Assembly (NCBI GenBank): GCA_023897205.1
Contig: JAHWDD010000009.1
Coordinates: 1,302,001 to 1,366,000, forward strand
Direction of reading: 5' to 3'
DNA: 64,000 bases
Source: Exophiala sp. HKRS030
Taxonomy: Eukaryota > Ascomycota > Eurotiomycetes > Chaetothyriales > Herpotrichiellaceae
Below are positions 1-11,562 of this stretch, piece by piece; within the stretch, counting starts at the first letter, position 1; every line of letters begins with the position of its first letter. A model generated the notes under the pieces. It was given only the letters and a program-made list of their open reading frames with translations, had not been told where the DNA came from and ran no database searches. Both the position numbers and the translations under genes were made by a program.

Positions 1-955
1 GGTCTGATGATGAGAGAATATGGTATTGTTGTATGGATATGGGAGAACGATTCTCGGCCAATGGAGACTGCATTACTCGTGTGAGAATTGCTTCTCGGAC
101 AAATTGCTGTAGTTGTAACGAAAATCGCAGAAAGGTCAGAAAGGTCACGAGATTTGAGAGGCACGAGTAGCCACACCAGATAGCAAATCTATGAGTGACT
201 GTTATTCAATCGTTGCCCTTTGATGCTTTCACATTAACAAGAATCGCTGAGCCAGTACGAGTGCTACCCCATCCGAGACACCACCGAGAGAGCATTTATC
301 ACAACATTGATTGGCTCGTTCGGTTGAGGCGCAAACGTGGGCCTGCGGGCTCAGATCTATGCGCGGGCTGCGCATGTCAGCCAACCTCTTTCGCTCGGTT
401 CAAAACGCCCGGTTTCTTCCATCATGGCCCGACAGGCAGTGACGAAGTATGAAAAGAAACTCCTCTTTGACGAAATGAACTCTATTGTCATCTCAGCAGC
501 CTTCTCTTGAATGTGCAAACTATTGACGACAACAGCGACCGCATCCTCACTCACTGACTACCTCGCCGCATCCCTTCCGGAGACCCTTATTCCACTTCTG
601 TCTTCCGATATCCATCCATCTCGGGATCTCCCTCAAGTCACATCTCGGCGATCAATCCTCCTGCATGCAGCTGAGCAAGCATATTAGCACAACTCGCACA
701 GAATTCTAGTGGCTGACTGGTTTCCCTCATTCACCAACTCATTCTTGACCACGCATGCCTTTTTTGCGGGGAGACACACAATAGGGTAATAGGTGGAGGA
801 CACACGGAAGAGAGCGGCTTCGTCGTCTCTTAAGTAGTACTACGAGTACGGGACCCTACTAGCCCCTCGCAGCGTCCTCGAAGTACGCTCACAACTGAGA
901 AGTCGATTACTCCGATCCTTTATTCTCTTGCTTTCGGAGCATAGAGGGCGACGCG
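1..955. other. Intergenic, upstream of the 956 gene
   Basis: No coding region with family similarity or splice structure was found. The stretch includes pyrimidine-rich DNA from about 560 to 940 that plausibly holds the promoter and leader of the gene starting at 956. Confidence 0.5.
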
Positions 956-1552
956 ATGCCTACCAACAGACCCTTCTTCGCCAACTTCTTCTCTGCATTC
1001 CGCGCCCGAACCAATCCCACCTTTCAAGCCAAGTCAAGTTCAACATACGATACAGTATTGCAAGGCACCCTCGTGGCCACCCCACATGTATCGACCACGA
1101 ACGCGACAGTGACCGCGTCGAATGCTAGGACCATCTCAACCAAATCCTCGGTCGATACATCGACACTCTCTCAACAACCATCGCAAGCCAAACCAGGTTC
1201 TCCCTCTCCACTACCATTCTCATCGAACACGAGCTCGCATCGATATGCTCCTCCTTTGTCCAGATCACCAGGACCAAGCTCGCCCGCCGGACCCCATTCG
1301 CATTCTCATACCAATCCGAACCTGTCAATGTCGCCGCCAGGTACGTCGACCCCAATGACACGGGGGAGGCAAAGACGGGGAAGTGACAGCTCAAATTCAT
1401 CTGGGGGTTTTATTGATGCCCTGGGGCCTGACAAATGGTACATTGGAGGTCGGAGTGCAGGTGGTGAAGAAACATTTTATAAGTTAGGCTTGGTAACAGG
1501 CGGGACTGGGAAAAGAGTACGCAGTCTCGACCGCTTGAGCCTTGGAACGTGA
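956..1552 (+). CDS. Conserved fungal protein of unknown function
   Basis: This is an intronless 198-residue reading frame. The first 20 residues are rich in Phe and Arg (MPTNRPFFANFFSAFRAR). A long Ser/Pro/Thr-rich low-complexity middle follows (about 25-135). The C-terminus has a compact block at about residues 150-195 with Gly-Phe-Ile-Asp-Ala-Leu-Gly-Pro-Asp-Lys-Trp-Tyr and then a FYKLGLV stretch, which looks like the conserved core. There is no signal peptide or membrane segment. The block resembles small conserved ascomycete proteins of unknown role; I do not know a function. The ATG at 956 was taken because it is the first ATG of the frame and the conserved core is in frame with it. The gene stands alone, 2.5 kb from the next gene. 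Confidence 0.7.
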   Translation: MPTNRPFFANFFSAFRARTNPTFQAKSSSTYDTVLQGTLVATPHVSTTNATVTASNARTISTKSSVDTSTLSQQPSQAKPGSPSPLPFSSNTSSHRYAPPLSRSPGPSSPAGPHSHSHTNPNLSMSPPGTSTPMTRGRQRRGSDSSNSSGGFIDALGPDKWYIGGRSAGGEETFYKLGLVTGGTGKRVRSLDRLSLGT

Positions 1553-4047
1553 TGAAGGGTCGGTCAACGAACAAAGGACATGAAATACATATTACGACTT
1601 TTACCTGCGCCATTTTAGGTATTCAATTGTACAGAGCATGAGGCGACGTGGGATCCACGAAACATTTTGCTGAAAAGGGATATTGTTTATTTAAGGGGTT
1701 TCAAACGCATGAAGGAGCAGTCGGCATACTACATTGACGGACAGACGATGTCTGTACACAGGTTGTAGTTTCAGATGGCTGGGTCCTGTGTTGCCATCTT
1801 TGCAGATACGCAAGATAGTCTTGCAAAAGCACCCTGGTCATTGTCTCTGCCTGTTATAGAGCAGGAGAGACACCACATTTGGTTTGATCTTCTATCTGCG
1901 CGTTCCATTCACCGTGACTATGAACCCTCCTGTGCTCGCACTCGTAGGCGAATGTGAGAGATCGCGCTGGGCGTCCGCAGGGCAGCCTTCTGGCTGCGAG
2001 CTATCTGCCACTGGCTGAAACAATTGGGTAAATTGGGACTGAGCACCTTCTACGCGGGCTTATTCGATACAGAAAAATGATATGCGTCTTGGGTATTCGA
2101 GAGTCAGGGAACAGTTGGCGGTGATTGTGGGCTCCGGAGGTCAGAGCCGGGTCCTGGGGTTCGCGAATGGTGGTTCATGGGAGGGAAGAGTATCCCGCAC
2201 GTTGAAAAGATTGGAAGACACTGTGACGGACTACAGAATCAACCAATTGTCCTGCAAAGTACAAAAAACTTGCAGCACAAATATGAGTGGTACAGAATTT
2301 TCGTCCAGCCATTCGGGACTGTTAGCGATGTGCAGGATCACAAAAGCAGGATCAGGCGATGACCAGCCTCAGGATCGTCGATCCAGAATGAAAAAGTACG
2401 AGTAGCGGCTATATTAATTGTATGGACACCACTCTTCTCTTTCTCACCACCTTCTACTGAATCCCTAACCGAGGAGACGGTAACTCCCGTCCAATTTTAC
2501 ACTTACCAACCTCTGAGACTCGTATTTGCAACTCAACTATTGACGGGGAAGCAAGCCTGCTCTGCTCCTCCCGAGACGGTGGAGAGAGGTCAGAATGGAC
2601 GTAGGACTATGCCTGAAGCCAAAAGGGATCGAGTGCATCAAAGCAGTATTCCGTAAAGCGATATGATTTTCAAATACGGAGTACAACAGAGTCCCCGAAA
2701 TGGTAGTTGTATCACCCCCTACGATGCTTGCATTGTCTTTCTACAGTGCCTCTCTCGGCGAGACAGTCTCTTCTACAGTAAATACTGTACAGTATGTCAA
2801 CTCACTCGGCTATTCTTGACTCAGGCGTAGCTAAGAATTGCAGCCATTGCAATCAAATCCATCTCATCCACCAGTAACAATGGCCCAGTTAAGCCTCACG
2901 AGCTCCTCGTCTCAGCCCCTCCGTTTCCACCTGCCTGTAGTCGCATTGTATTCTCAATACCCTTGACCGTTTTCACTCTGCACCACAACCAACGTCACTC
3001 ATTGATTTTTCCACCGCAATCTGTTGCATTCTTCTGGGTACAAGCACAGCAAAACCACACTCTGTACATATCTTTCTTGTTCCTCGGTGCATACAAGGAA
3101 TGCCCTTTTCCTGTTGGCTTGATCATATTTCTGTCCCCGCAGCGATCAACACCATTTTTCAAGTGTTTTTGGCTCTACAGACCACCTTTGCACAGCACAG
3201 CGAAAATCCCCTGTCTGAAAGCTTGTCTTTGCTAGCTTAGAGCCCGTAAATCCAGACCCTGAGATCCTGGACCGTTTGACGAGTACTCGCAGCCCCTGGG
3301 GCCCGCGTTTGATCGTCCAGGCATCTCCCGCACAATCTTGTTGGGCACCTTTCATTGACAGCGGCGTCCAGCCCGCTCGAGAGTGTATTTCCGATCCAGC
3401 CTTTTACCAACAGACTGCTTTGATCCTCGAATGCGAACGGATTTTACAAGGACAGCATCGAATCCTCTGCTCTTCTTGCTCTTTCAATACACAGACTGCG
3501 CCTAGCTGTCGTGAGAAATCGGCTCCTTTCACTCCTTACAATTACAACCCGGGTTTGCGCGATTCAGCCACGTACCCTGGGGGCTTGACTGTCTCCAATC
3601 TGCTTCACCCTAAACTCATAAAACCAGATCGATAGTCGGTCGGATTTCCTAACCGTCCTAGCATCTCAACGCTAAATCCCTGCATGACACGTTTCGGGCG
3701 TCCATCTTGAGTCGACTTTTAAGAAGTGCAACCGCACTTGTCTGGACTACGCCATTCCCATAGCCTCACTCGATCCCAGGCCCGGTCACCGTCACACAGC
3801 GTTTCCCTCGACCACGGATAGTCCCTGGTTTGTGCATGCAGCAAACAATGAGGCATATTTGGCGCTACCGGTAGCCAATACCCTGGATTTGGGTGGCTCC
3901 AGTCTTCTTGGTAAGTCGTCCTACACTTTCCCATCCATCACACACACCTTGCCCACCTCTCGTTTCTACCACCTGTTCCTGTTGAAATCCAAGTTTCTCT
4001 TCACCAGGAGTTGTATACTGTTGTTGCTGGTTTTGATGCTTACCACA
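1553..4047. other. Long intergenic region / probable leader of the histidine kinase gene
   Basis: No supportable gene lies in these 2.5 kb. Around 2779-2794 there is a small perfect hairpin, TACAGTA-AA-TACTGTA. From about 3700 the reading frame of the downstream kinase is already open, but a GTAAGT donor at 3911 and a CACCAG acceptor near 4010 suggest a leader intron. This stretch is therefore read as promoter and 5' untranslated sequence, possibly spliced. Confidence 0.45.
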
Positions 4048-6108
4048 ATGAAGTCCAGAAAACGCGTAGCTGTTGATCAACTCGACAACGCCAACGCCGT
4101 CCCTGGCGGCAAGGCTTTCTACCCAGCCTCGCGTATGAAGCCTGTTGCAACGGACACCAATTTGAGTCCACCACCAAGCCCGACATCGCCACGCAAATTC
4201 AAGGCTCCGATCGGGATGGAGCAAATATTTGCATTTTCGCCTAAGCCGACTGTAGTGCTAGACAGAGAACTGCATGTCATCGTTGCTTCTGCTGCATGTC
4301 TCAAATTATTCAACCTCGACTCGGCGATTGGTAGAGGTTTCCTCGAACTCGTTGGCAAGGTACTTGCTCCGACAGACTTTGCAGTCACAGCAAGACTCTT
4401 ACAAGACTCCATCCGAACCCGCGAGCCACGAAGAACAGAGCCTCTGCTGGGCAGCGCGCTACCAGGCTATTGGCGACTCGAGATTGCACCGATATATGAC
4501 GGCGATGAGCTGCTGTATCTTGTTGTAGAGGCACAAGACGCCAGTGAGGAAGTTCAACGGCAGCTGCAACATTACGCTCAATTATCAACCGCTGAGACTT
4601 ATAAGATCCTGGTCAGCACATTAAGAGATTATGCTATTTTCATGCTCGACCCTAAAGGCTGCATAGCGACATGGAACACTGGGGCAATGCTTCTGAAACA
4701 ATATACCCAGGAGGAAGTGATTGGCCGACATTTCTCCACCTTTTACAGCGAAGAGGATCGTAGGGCCAGAAAACCTGAGAGAGAGCTGGAAATAGCTCTC
4801 CGTGACGGTAAGGTGGAAGATGAAGGTTGGCGCGTAAGAAAGGACGGCACACGGTTCTGGGCGAATGTCATAATTACGCCGGTGTACCGTGATGGAGAAC
4901 TACGAGGCTTCAGCAAAGTAACGAGGGACTTGACCGAACGAAAGGGGTCTGAAGCACGTTTGATTGCTGCCTATGAGGAAGCCTCCAAAATGAAGTCTGA
5001 CTTCCTGGCTAACATGAGCCACGAAATCCGAACCCCAATGCATGGAATGCTCTCTGCCCTGGGACTTCTCAATGAGACTGACCTGACTACGGAGCAAAGG
5101 GAATTGACGGATATCATCGATGAGTCCGGCGCCATACTATTGCAAGTCATCAACGACATACTTGACTATTCAAAGTTGAGCTCTGGCTCCTTTTCAATCG
5201 GCAAGGACGTGATGAATATGGCCGAAATCGTTGCCGCTGTTCGGCGGTGTGTCAATATCGGCTCGAAGGACCTGCAATGCGAAGTTGAACTTGATCATCG
5301 CTTGCCTACCTTTGTCCAAGGCGATCCCTTGCGGTACCGACAAGTCGTTCAGAATCTGGTATCCAATGCCATCAAATTCACAGAACGAGGCTATGTACGC
5401 GTTAAGGTCGTAGTAGCCGGCGAAGATGACACGTCATATGATATAAGGACCGAAGTGATTGATACTGGGATAGGGGTCTCCCAGGAGGCTGAAAATGTAC
5501 TTTTCACGCCGTTTGCGCAACTCGACAACTCATCTACTAAAAGATACAAGGGCACTGGCTTAGGCCTGTCGATCTGCAAGAGCTTGGCAGAGCTGATGGG
5601 CGGCACTATCGGATTCGCACGAAATCCGGACCACCAAGGCAGCATATTCTATTTTACCTTGAGACTCAACAAGGTCGATGCGGTACCCACTACCCCGCGA
5701 GACGTCGCGCTCCCAGATCTGAGCTTGAAAGACTTGTCCGAACACAAGCAGTTGCTTCTGGTGGAAGATAACGCCATCAACCAGACAATCATGGTCCGAC
5801 AACTGCGAGCTTTCGGGTTCGAAAAGGTGGATGTCGCCAGTGACGGCGCAGAAGCGGTCCGTTCAATACAGGCGAAACCACTTACCTACAGCTTAATCTT
5901 GATGGACATCAGCATGCCGGTCATGGATGGGGTTACAGCAACGAAGAAGATCCGATCCCTCGGACATACTGTGCCGATCATTGCCATGACAGCGAACGCC
6001 CTCAAGGGCGATGAAGAAACGTATCTTGCCGAGGGTATGAATGACTATGTGGCCAAACCTGTCGACAAACGGTTACTCACGAATGCGTTGCTGCGTTGGC
6101 TGAGATGA
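4048..6108 (+). CDS. Hybrid sensor histidine kinase (PAS-PAS-HisKA-HATPase-REC)
   Basis: This cytoplasmic hybrid kinase of 686 residues would autophosphorylate on His and pass phosphate to its own receiver and then to the Ypd1-type phosphorelay that feeds Ssk1/Skn7. Domains: a divergent PAS at about 57-170, a clear PAS/PAC at about 188-298, HisKA with the phospho-His in MSHEIRTPMHGM (His325), HATPase with N-box (LVSNAIKF), DTGIG and GTGLGLSI, and a REC domain at about 570-686 with phospho-Asp620 in MDISMPVMDG and the conserved late Lys in AKPVD. Size and architecture resemble the Fos-1/TcsA class of Aspergillus kinases; this group assignment is from memory. The frame is open upstream to 3832. 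ATG 4048 was chosen because it has A at -3, unlike ATG 4036, and because the upstream part contains a likely intron. Confidence 0.9.
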   Translation: MKSRKRVAVDQLDNANAVPGGKAFYPASRMKPVATDTNLSPPPSPTSPRKFKAPIGMEQIFAFSPKPTVVLDRELHVIVASAACLKLFNLDSAIGRGFLELVGKVLAPTDFAVTARLLQDSIRTREPRRTEPLLGSALPGYWRLEIAPIYDGDELLYLVVEAQDASEEVQRQLQHYAQLSTAETYKILVSTLRDYAIFMLDPKGCIATWNTGAMLLKQYTQEEVIGRHFSTFYSEEDRRARKPERELEIALRDGKVEDEGWRVRKDGTRFWANVIITPVYRDGELRGFSKVTRDLTERKGSEARLIAAYEEASKMKSDFLANMSHEIRTPMHGMLSALGLLNETDLTTEQRELTDIIDESGAILLQVINDILDYSKLSSGSFSIGKDVMNMAEIVAAVRRCVNIGSKDLQCEVELDHRLPTFVQGDPLRYRQVVQNLVSNAIKFTERGYVRVKVVVAGEDDTSYDIRTEVIDTGIGVSQEAENVLFTPFAQLDNSSTKRYKGTGLGLSICKSLAELMGGTIGFARNPDHQGSIFYFTLRLNKVDAVPTTPRDVALPDLSLKDLSEHKQLLLVEDNAINQTIMVRQLRAFGFEKVDVASDGAEAVRSIQAKPLTYSLILMDISMPVMDGVTATKKIRSLGHTVPIIAMTANALKGDEETYLAEGMNDYVAKPVDKRLLTNALLRWLR

Positions 6109-7113
6109 TTATGAAGAAGAAGATTATGACGACGATGACGATGACGATGTTTGAATGAAACTGCACAGTAACATCATGTGCTATGGAATTTTGCAGCTAG
6201 TACGCCAGTCTGTTTCCTTTGATTGAAAACATGGGCTATTCGCCCTTTGTTTTCACATTGGATAACATCTTGGGACGAGCACTTGGAGTGAACATACTAG
6301 CCCTGCCACGCGCAGCAACGGCTTCTATTGGCAAGCGGATACGCCATGAGTCGACTCCCTTTCGACCGCGGATTGTCGGGCTTACCTCACACCACCGTCT
6401 CATGACAAGATGTCCAAAAAAATCTTTCGGTCAGGCGAGAATGTGTTTTAAACTGTAGCACTATACGTCGAAGAGAGAATTCAGGGGATTCCAAGAGCAG
6501 ACCACCACAATGGGACCTTTGTTTTAATGACTGGTCCAGCGCACGTGAGTATTCATACTCATAGTGTACTGTGAGACAGAGGCTACGGTCCGATCTTTGT
6601 CAAGAAGTAATATGAGCTCCTCTTGTGGTTCAATCTATACGCAATGGCCCGGCTCTAGGTGCTATCTATTTTCCACTTGAAGAAAAGATGAGAGATCAGA
6701 CGAGACAAAAGCTCTTAGTCACCTGACGGCTTGCCTACCTACTCAGGAACTTACTCTTGTATCACATCTGAATAGATATCTACATTTTTATGTCCTCTGT
6801 GTGAGCACTCCAGATGCCCTTGGACTCACGAAGTATGAGGGCCTCACGACTATGAATGAGATCACCATCATTAGCAAAGCTTTTCCTTTTTTTCCCTCCA
6901 CACTTCAAAAGGAGTAGTCCTAGGCTGATGGCTTTCCTCAAGGATGAACCCCAGTAAGTGAATGACACCAGCTGACCACCAGGATCATTGCGACGCTGAT
7001 GAAATTTGGATCGAGTTTTGGTCGTGTCTAGAAACCGTAAAGCTTCACGCCGAGCACTACCTGGACCCTACGACGGGAGTTGTTCGTTTGGAAGAAAAGC
7101 CAACCAAACACCT
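6109..7113. other. Intergenic, no gene seen
   Basis: This is the convergent space between the kinase and the SET gene. A purine-rich GAAGAAGAAG/GACGATGACGATG tract follows directly after the kinase stop (about 6110-6150). Nothing else is supportable. Confidence 0.5.
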
Positions 7114-7749
7114 TCACTCCTCCCCGTCTTCGTCCTTTCTGGCGTTCCAGAAACCCTTGCCGTAACTTACCACGATTTCCTCGCCTTTGGCGATACCTCG
7201 ACCGCGTTTGCTTTTGGCGCCCGCTTTGCCGGGACCGAGCACGAAGACGCCGATCCTCCGCTCACACGTCTTGCCGCCACCGGGGACGGCGACCTCGACG
7301 AGACAGTCGCGGAACTCGGCGTTGGGGCCGTCGGGTCGTACGCCGCGGTAGTCGTTGATGAAGCGGGCCTCGTTGCCGCGGCGCGTGGCGTCGATGGAGA
7401 GGTCGAGCTCCCGGTCGAGGCTGAGGTCGTAGTTTGACGTCGGGTCCGCGGTGGATGACGGGTGCAGGGTACCCAGGTAGAAGATGATGAACGACGACGG
7501 CGGCAGCGCGCGGGTCGAGAAGAGCCCGTGCTGCGTGTAGGCCGGGTGCGCGGGTGTGGTGATGGGGGTGATCCGAACGTTGGGATTGGGGACGAGTGGT
7601 ACTGGGTTGACGAGTGGGAGGGTCGGGGACGGTGTGGGTTGACGTTGGACGGATGCGGGCGTCAAGGGAAGCGGGATGTGGAGCGTGGTGAGAAAGATGA
7701 TGTCCTTGGGCCAGTTCTTGGGCAGGGAGGTGGATTGGCGTTGAGGCAT
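7114..7749 (-). CDS. Small SET-domain protein (putative lysine methyltransferase)
   Basis: This intronless protein of 211 residues starts at the second in-frame ATG (MPQRQ); an earlier ATG at 7767 adds six residues. It is almost only a SET domain: a Gly-Leu-Phe entry motif (HGLFSTRALPP) at about 79, the NEARFINDYRG segment that corresponds to the SAM-binding RFINH motif (Asp replaces the usual His), and the C-terminal GEEIVVSYG that corresponds to the catalytic ELxxDYG motif. No pre-SET or post-SET cysteines are visible. Such short SET proteins occur in many ascomycetes; the substrate, histone or not, is unknown. Third codon positions are very rich in G/C, so long antisense frames appear here that are not genes. 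Confidence 0.8.
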   Translation of the reverse strand: MPQRQSTSLPKNWPKDIIFLTTLHIPLPLTPASVQRQPTPSPTLPLVNPVPLVPNPNVRITPITTPAHPAYTQHGLFSTRALPPSSFIIFYLGTLHPSSTADPTSNYDLSLDRELDLSIDATRRGNEARFINDYRGVRPDGPNAEFRDCLVEVAVPGGGKTCERRIGVFVLGPGKAGAKSKRGRGIAKGEEIVVSYGKGFWNARKDEDGEE

Positions 7750-9569
7750 CGAACGCTTGTACAACAAAGTAATCTCTGAGACTGTGTGGAAAAAAGCAAG
7801 GCTGAAAAGGAATGAAGTTGTGTGTGCTGGTGGTGTAGGGAACTACCTAAACTAGTCGCCGACAAGGCTGCGCTTACCTCGAACGGTGTCCCCCTTGACT
7901 TTAGGCGAGCCAAGCCTAGTGAGACCGCCTAATAAATTAGATACTTGTACCTAGTTGAGCCTCGCTGTGCCTTCCCTTCCGGAGGAGCGCCGCGGTCGAT
8001 GGACGTACAGTAGCTTGCCTTTCCTCTGGAACAGACAGAGAAAGCTGCGAGTACTCTCCGTCCAGAGTACACCAATATTGATATTGTATACTGATATCAA
8101 TCTTTCCTGTTCATGACCTGAGCATTGACGAGCGCGCCTCTTCTGGCGATCATTGCCTCAACACTATTGCCAGCGAAACAGATGTCGACACAAGGGACTC
8201 TTATCGCGAAAACCTCCCATACGACGGTCTTGTCTCCAAATAAATCCAGCAGAGACCTGACTCGCCTCGTCATCGAAAAGAAAGGGGTCACACAAAGTGT
8301 TTCGTCTTTCGCAGGGCTTGCCGACCTTTGACTATTGTATTTTAGACAATGATCTTCCTAAGCGAAATGTCTCCGCTGATTCTCTGCCAGACTCTCGGCT
8401 CCATCCTCGCTTGCTCGAACAAGTGGACAACAACTAAAACGGAGTAAGTACGGAGTAACGCGCCGCTATTTAGAGACTTGACGAAAATACTCCTTCAGCG
8501 GTCGCGATCGGACATCACAACTTGGGAGAGCCCGGTCACCTGAGGGTCTTCTTCAGTCAAGGAAGAAGAACTGCAGGCCGGTAAGGCATGATCCCGGCCC
8601 AGGGAAAGATAGGCCGTTTCAGGTGTCTGTTAGACTACAAAAGATCTTCAGGTTGGTGAGCCTAACCGCATTATTTTTGGGGCGGGGAACCTCTTTGCAC
8701 ACAAGCACGAGTATCAGCACCTTATGATCGGGGGCCAAAGTCACCACCATGATTCATTCCAAGCAAAGTGGCTGCAGACACGGCACAATAGTGTGTTTTG
8801 TGCTTACCTCTTTACAAGTTGGACAAGCAAGACTCAGCAACCGACTCTTTCGCCCTGGCTTCCATCGCATTGCGCATAACAGTTATGGAGTATGCTGAAA
8901 GGGATTTGACTTGACTACCTTGCGGACGTCGAAAGATGCGCCAGACAGAACAATGCAATCATGGTAAGAATGACAAGATCCTGCCTATATGACTCGTTCC
9001 ATCACAACAGTCGACTCGAAAAATCATTTCCGCCTTTCCACAAACGAACAATTCATTACTCGTACTTTCTGCTGCGAACTCCACTTCATTACTTTGACCT
9101 GGTCGCTTGCGGCACGCCTTCCGAACAATGGCGTTGCGGGATTCAGGCACAACCAACTCAACCCCCCAGTCAACCACATGGTTTTCCCGTGCCTTAATTC
9201 TGACCGGAGAAATATCTAGCTTCTGAGCTAACCTTGTCATCCCCCTGGGACCCTCGTTCTGTACCTGAAATGGTAGTCGAGTGTTTTGAATTGTCTTCAT
9301 GGTCTGCGTGGTCAGCCTTGATGACCCCTCCAGAGCCCGCTGGGGTGTCCCCGACTCACCCAGGACCGTCTGAGTTAGTCCAGACAGTTCTGGAACACGC
9401 AGAGTTGTGTCTCTCGCTACACTCTTGCCTGCTGATTGGGGCTAAAGGGAATTGATCTTTCGTCGTGGTCAAGAACAAATATGACGGGAACCTAACTACC
9501 TTCACTCCCTTCGCAGCTGCTGACGAACCTCTCCCATTCGACCTCGATGCGCCTGTCAAGTCAAGGATC
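7750..9569. other. Intergenic, no gene seen
   Basis: This is a divergent promoter space between the SET gene and the CFEM receptor gene. Short open frames (for example 8959-9300 minus) have no family similarity and no convincing start or splice context. Confidence 0.5.
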
Positions 9570-11353
9570 ATGAGAACGATGGCTTGGAAGCCACTGCTCG
9601 CCTGCTTTGCATTGCTTTCCTTTGGGCAAGCCGCCCTTGCCCAGTCGTTGGAATTATCGGACTGCGCTGTGAGTTTCGCAACCCGGACGGACCTTAAGTC
9701 GTCTGCTAAATCTGATTTCCACCACAGAACAACTGCATCTCGAATATCACACAACAATCCTCGGCTTGTCGCTTTGGCGTTCAGTGCTTTTGCAACGATA
9801 ATGACCTATACAAGCTTGTACAAAACTGCTGGCAATCGAATTGCACAATACACGAAGGATTGAGTGAGCGGACTGCCCAGGCCCCTTGGGTCCCATGATG
9901 ATTATGACTGACGTGCTCAGTTGCGCAAAATGTGACATCCATCAGTTGCAACTTCCCCGACCGCAACAGAGGTCCTCTGAGCAGCGCAATCACATTCACC
10001 TCGATGGCTGTGGCTCTACTCCTAGTTGGAGTCCGTATCGTCAACCTGTCGCGAGACTTTAGAACACGTTGGGGGTGGGATGACGTTGTGGTCGCTGTTG
10101 CTACTGTGAGTGTCATCCCGGGCTAGGAATACCGAAAGGTGCAAGACTGACGTCGCCTTAGCTTTTGATGATTGGCAATGCTATATGCAATCCTATCTGT
10201 AAGCTGAACGATTTGACAGCAAGAGACTACCGCTGACGTCCTTCAAGCGCGGTCCTTTGGGTACGGTCGCGATACATGGCGCCTCCCATTCGACCATACA
10301 AAGACTGTCGAAATGGTACGGGGCCGTTTCCATGTGATCCATACGATCCCAACAAATGCTAAATACTTTTGCAGCTATTCTATATTGGTGGAATTCTATA
10401 TGCCGTGGGCGTGTCTGCAACCAAGATTGCCTTCTTGCTATTCTATATCAGGCTCTTCCCCTCCCCGATACTTCGCCGGGTCGCTTTCCCACTGCTTGCG
10501 ATCACATTGTTACACGGCCTCATCTTCACATTCCTGTTCATCTTCCAGTGTAGCCCAGTATCTTATGCCTGGACCCAGTGGGATGGCACAGGGAAAGGAA
10601 AGTGCCTCGATTTTGATCTGGGTGCTGTTCTGCATGCCATAACAAATATTCTACTGGACTTCTTGATCTTTGCTTTGCCCATCACTCAACTTTGGAAATT
10701 GAACCTCTCCCACAAGAAGAAGATTCAAGTGTTGTCCATGTTTTGCGTGGGATTCTTGTGAGTTTATTAGAATCATTATTTGCCGACTGATGCTCACACA
10801 TACACAGTGTCACTCTCGTGAGCATCCTCCGACTTTGGAGTCTGATCAAGTTGAACAACACTTGGAATCCCGCATGTGAGGCAATCGTCCTTGAACTCAT
10901 CATGTCTCAATCACTAACCATGTGATACGTCTAGGGGACTTTGTACCACTTGGATACTTCTCGGATCTGGAATTCAATGTTGGCATTGCTTGCATCTGCA
11001 TGCCGTCTGTCCGCGTCGTGTTACGGCGATACTTCCCAGGCTGTGGTATCTCGACCACTAATCGCGAGCGAACCGCTTCTGATCATGACATTCAAGCTCG
11101 ACGGGTCAACTTGACGGACACAAGCAACGGCAAGAACTTCAAGTCATTCATTTCATCGAGACACGTCGCAAGAGATGACTCGTCAGATCAAGTCGAGCTC
11201 TGCGAATATAACCCTACCGAGGCAACGAGTGAGGTGAACATTTCCGGTGACTATGTGTCTCGTCCTGAAGCGGCCGGACCACTACAACAACCCACTCGGG
11301 CCCACCTTGCTAGCATGGTCAAACATCCAGCATGGAGTAGTGAAGGAAAGTGA
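9570..11353 (+). CDS. CFEM-domain G-protein-coupled receptor (Pth11-type)
   Basis: Eight exons: 9570-9668, 9728-9863, 9921-10105, 10162-10198, 10248-10315, 10375-10757, 10808-10875, 10935-11353; all junctions are GT..AG and in phase, giving 464 residues. Residues 1-25 form a signal peptide (hydrophobic ACFALLSFGQAALA). A CFEM domain follows with exactly eight Cys at 32, 36, 47, 53, 55, 67, 72 and 88. Then come seven hydrophobic segments typical of the fungal rhodopsin-like Pth11 family, with family motifs GWDDVV, a GRDTW segment and FQCSPVSYAW, and a hydrophilic Ser/Thr-rich tail of about 110 residues. By family knowledge such receptors sit in the plasma membrane and act in surface or host sensing; the ligand here is unknown. 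A 37-nt exon 4 makes automatic prediction error-prone. A poly(A)-type AATAAA lies about 105 nt after the stop. Confidence 0.9.
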
Positions 11354-11457
11354 AAAAAATTCTATGATCCAAATATCTATCTTGCAGCTACTCCATGCTC
11401 TGGGTGTGTCAAGTTCGGTGAATCTTCTCTATGGTTGTCGATTTCAAAGAAGCTATG

Positions 11458-11463
11458 AATAAA
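11458..11463 (+). terminator. Candidate poly(A) signal of the CFEM receptor gene
   Basis: AATAAA occurs 105 nt after the stop codon at 11353, in an A-rich context. The convergent MDR gene ends about 100 nt further on. Confidence 0.4.
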
Positions 11464-11562
11464 ATTCAAAAACAGAAAAACGTCAGCGCCGGCCACTGAT
11501 ATACTACTACCTGAATGAACCAAGCCAAAAGCAAGGACTAGTCGCACATGCTACAGGTAAGA

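Noticed and set aside
8959..9300. 113-codon minus-strand frame upstream of the CFEM receptor
   Set aside because: Considered as a possible transposase helix-turn-helix remnant, but no convincing motif, partner ORF or terminal repeats are seen.
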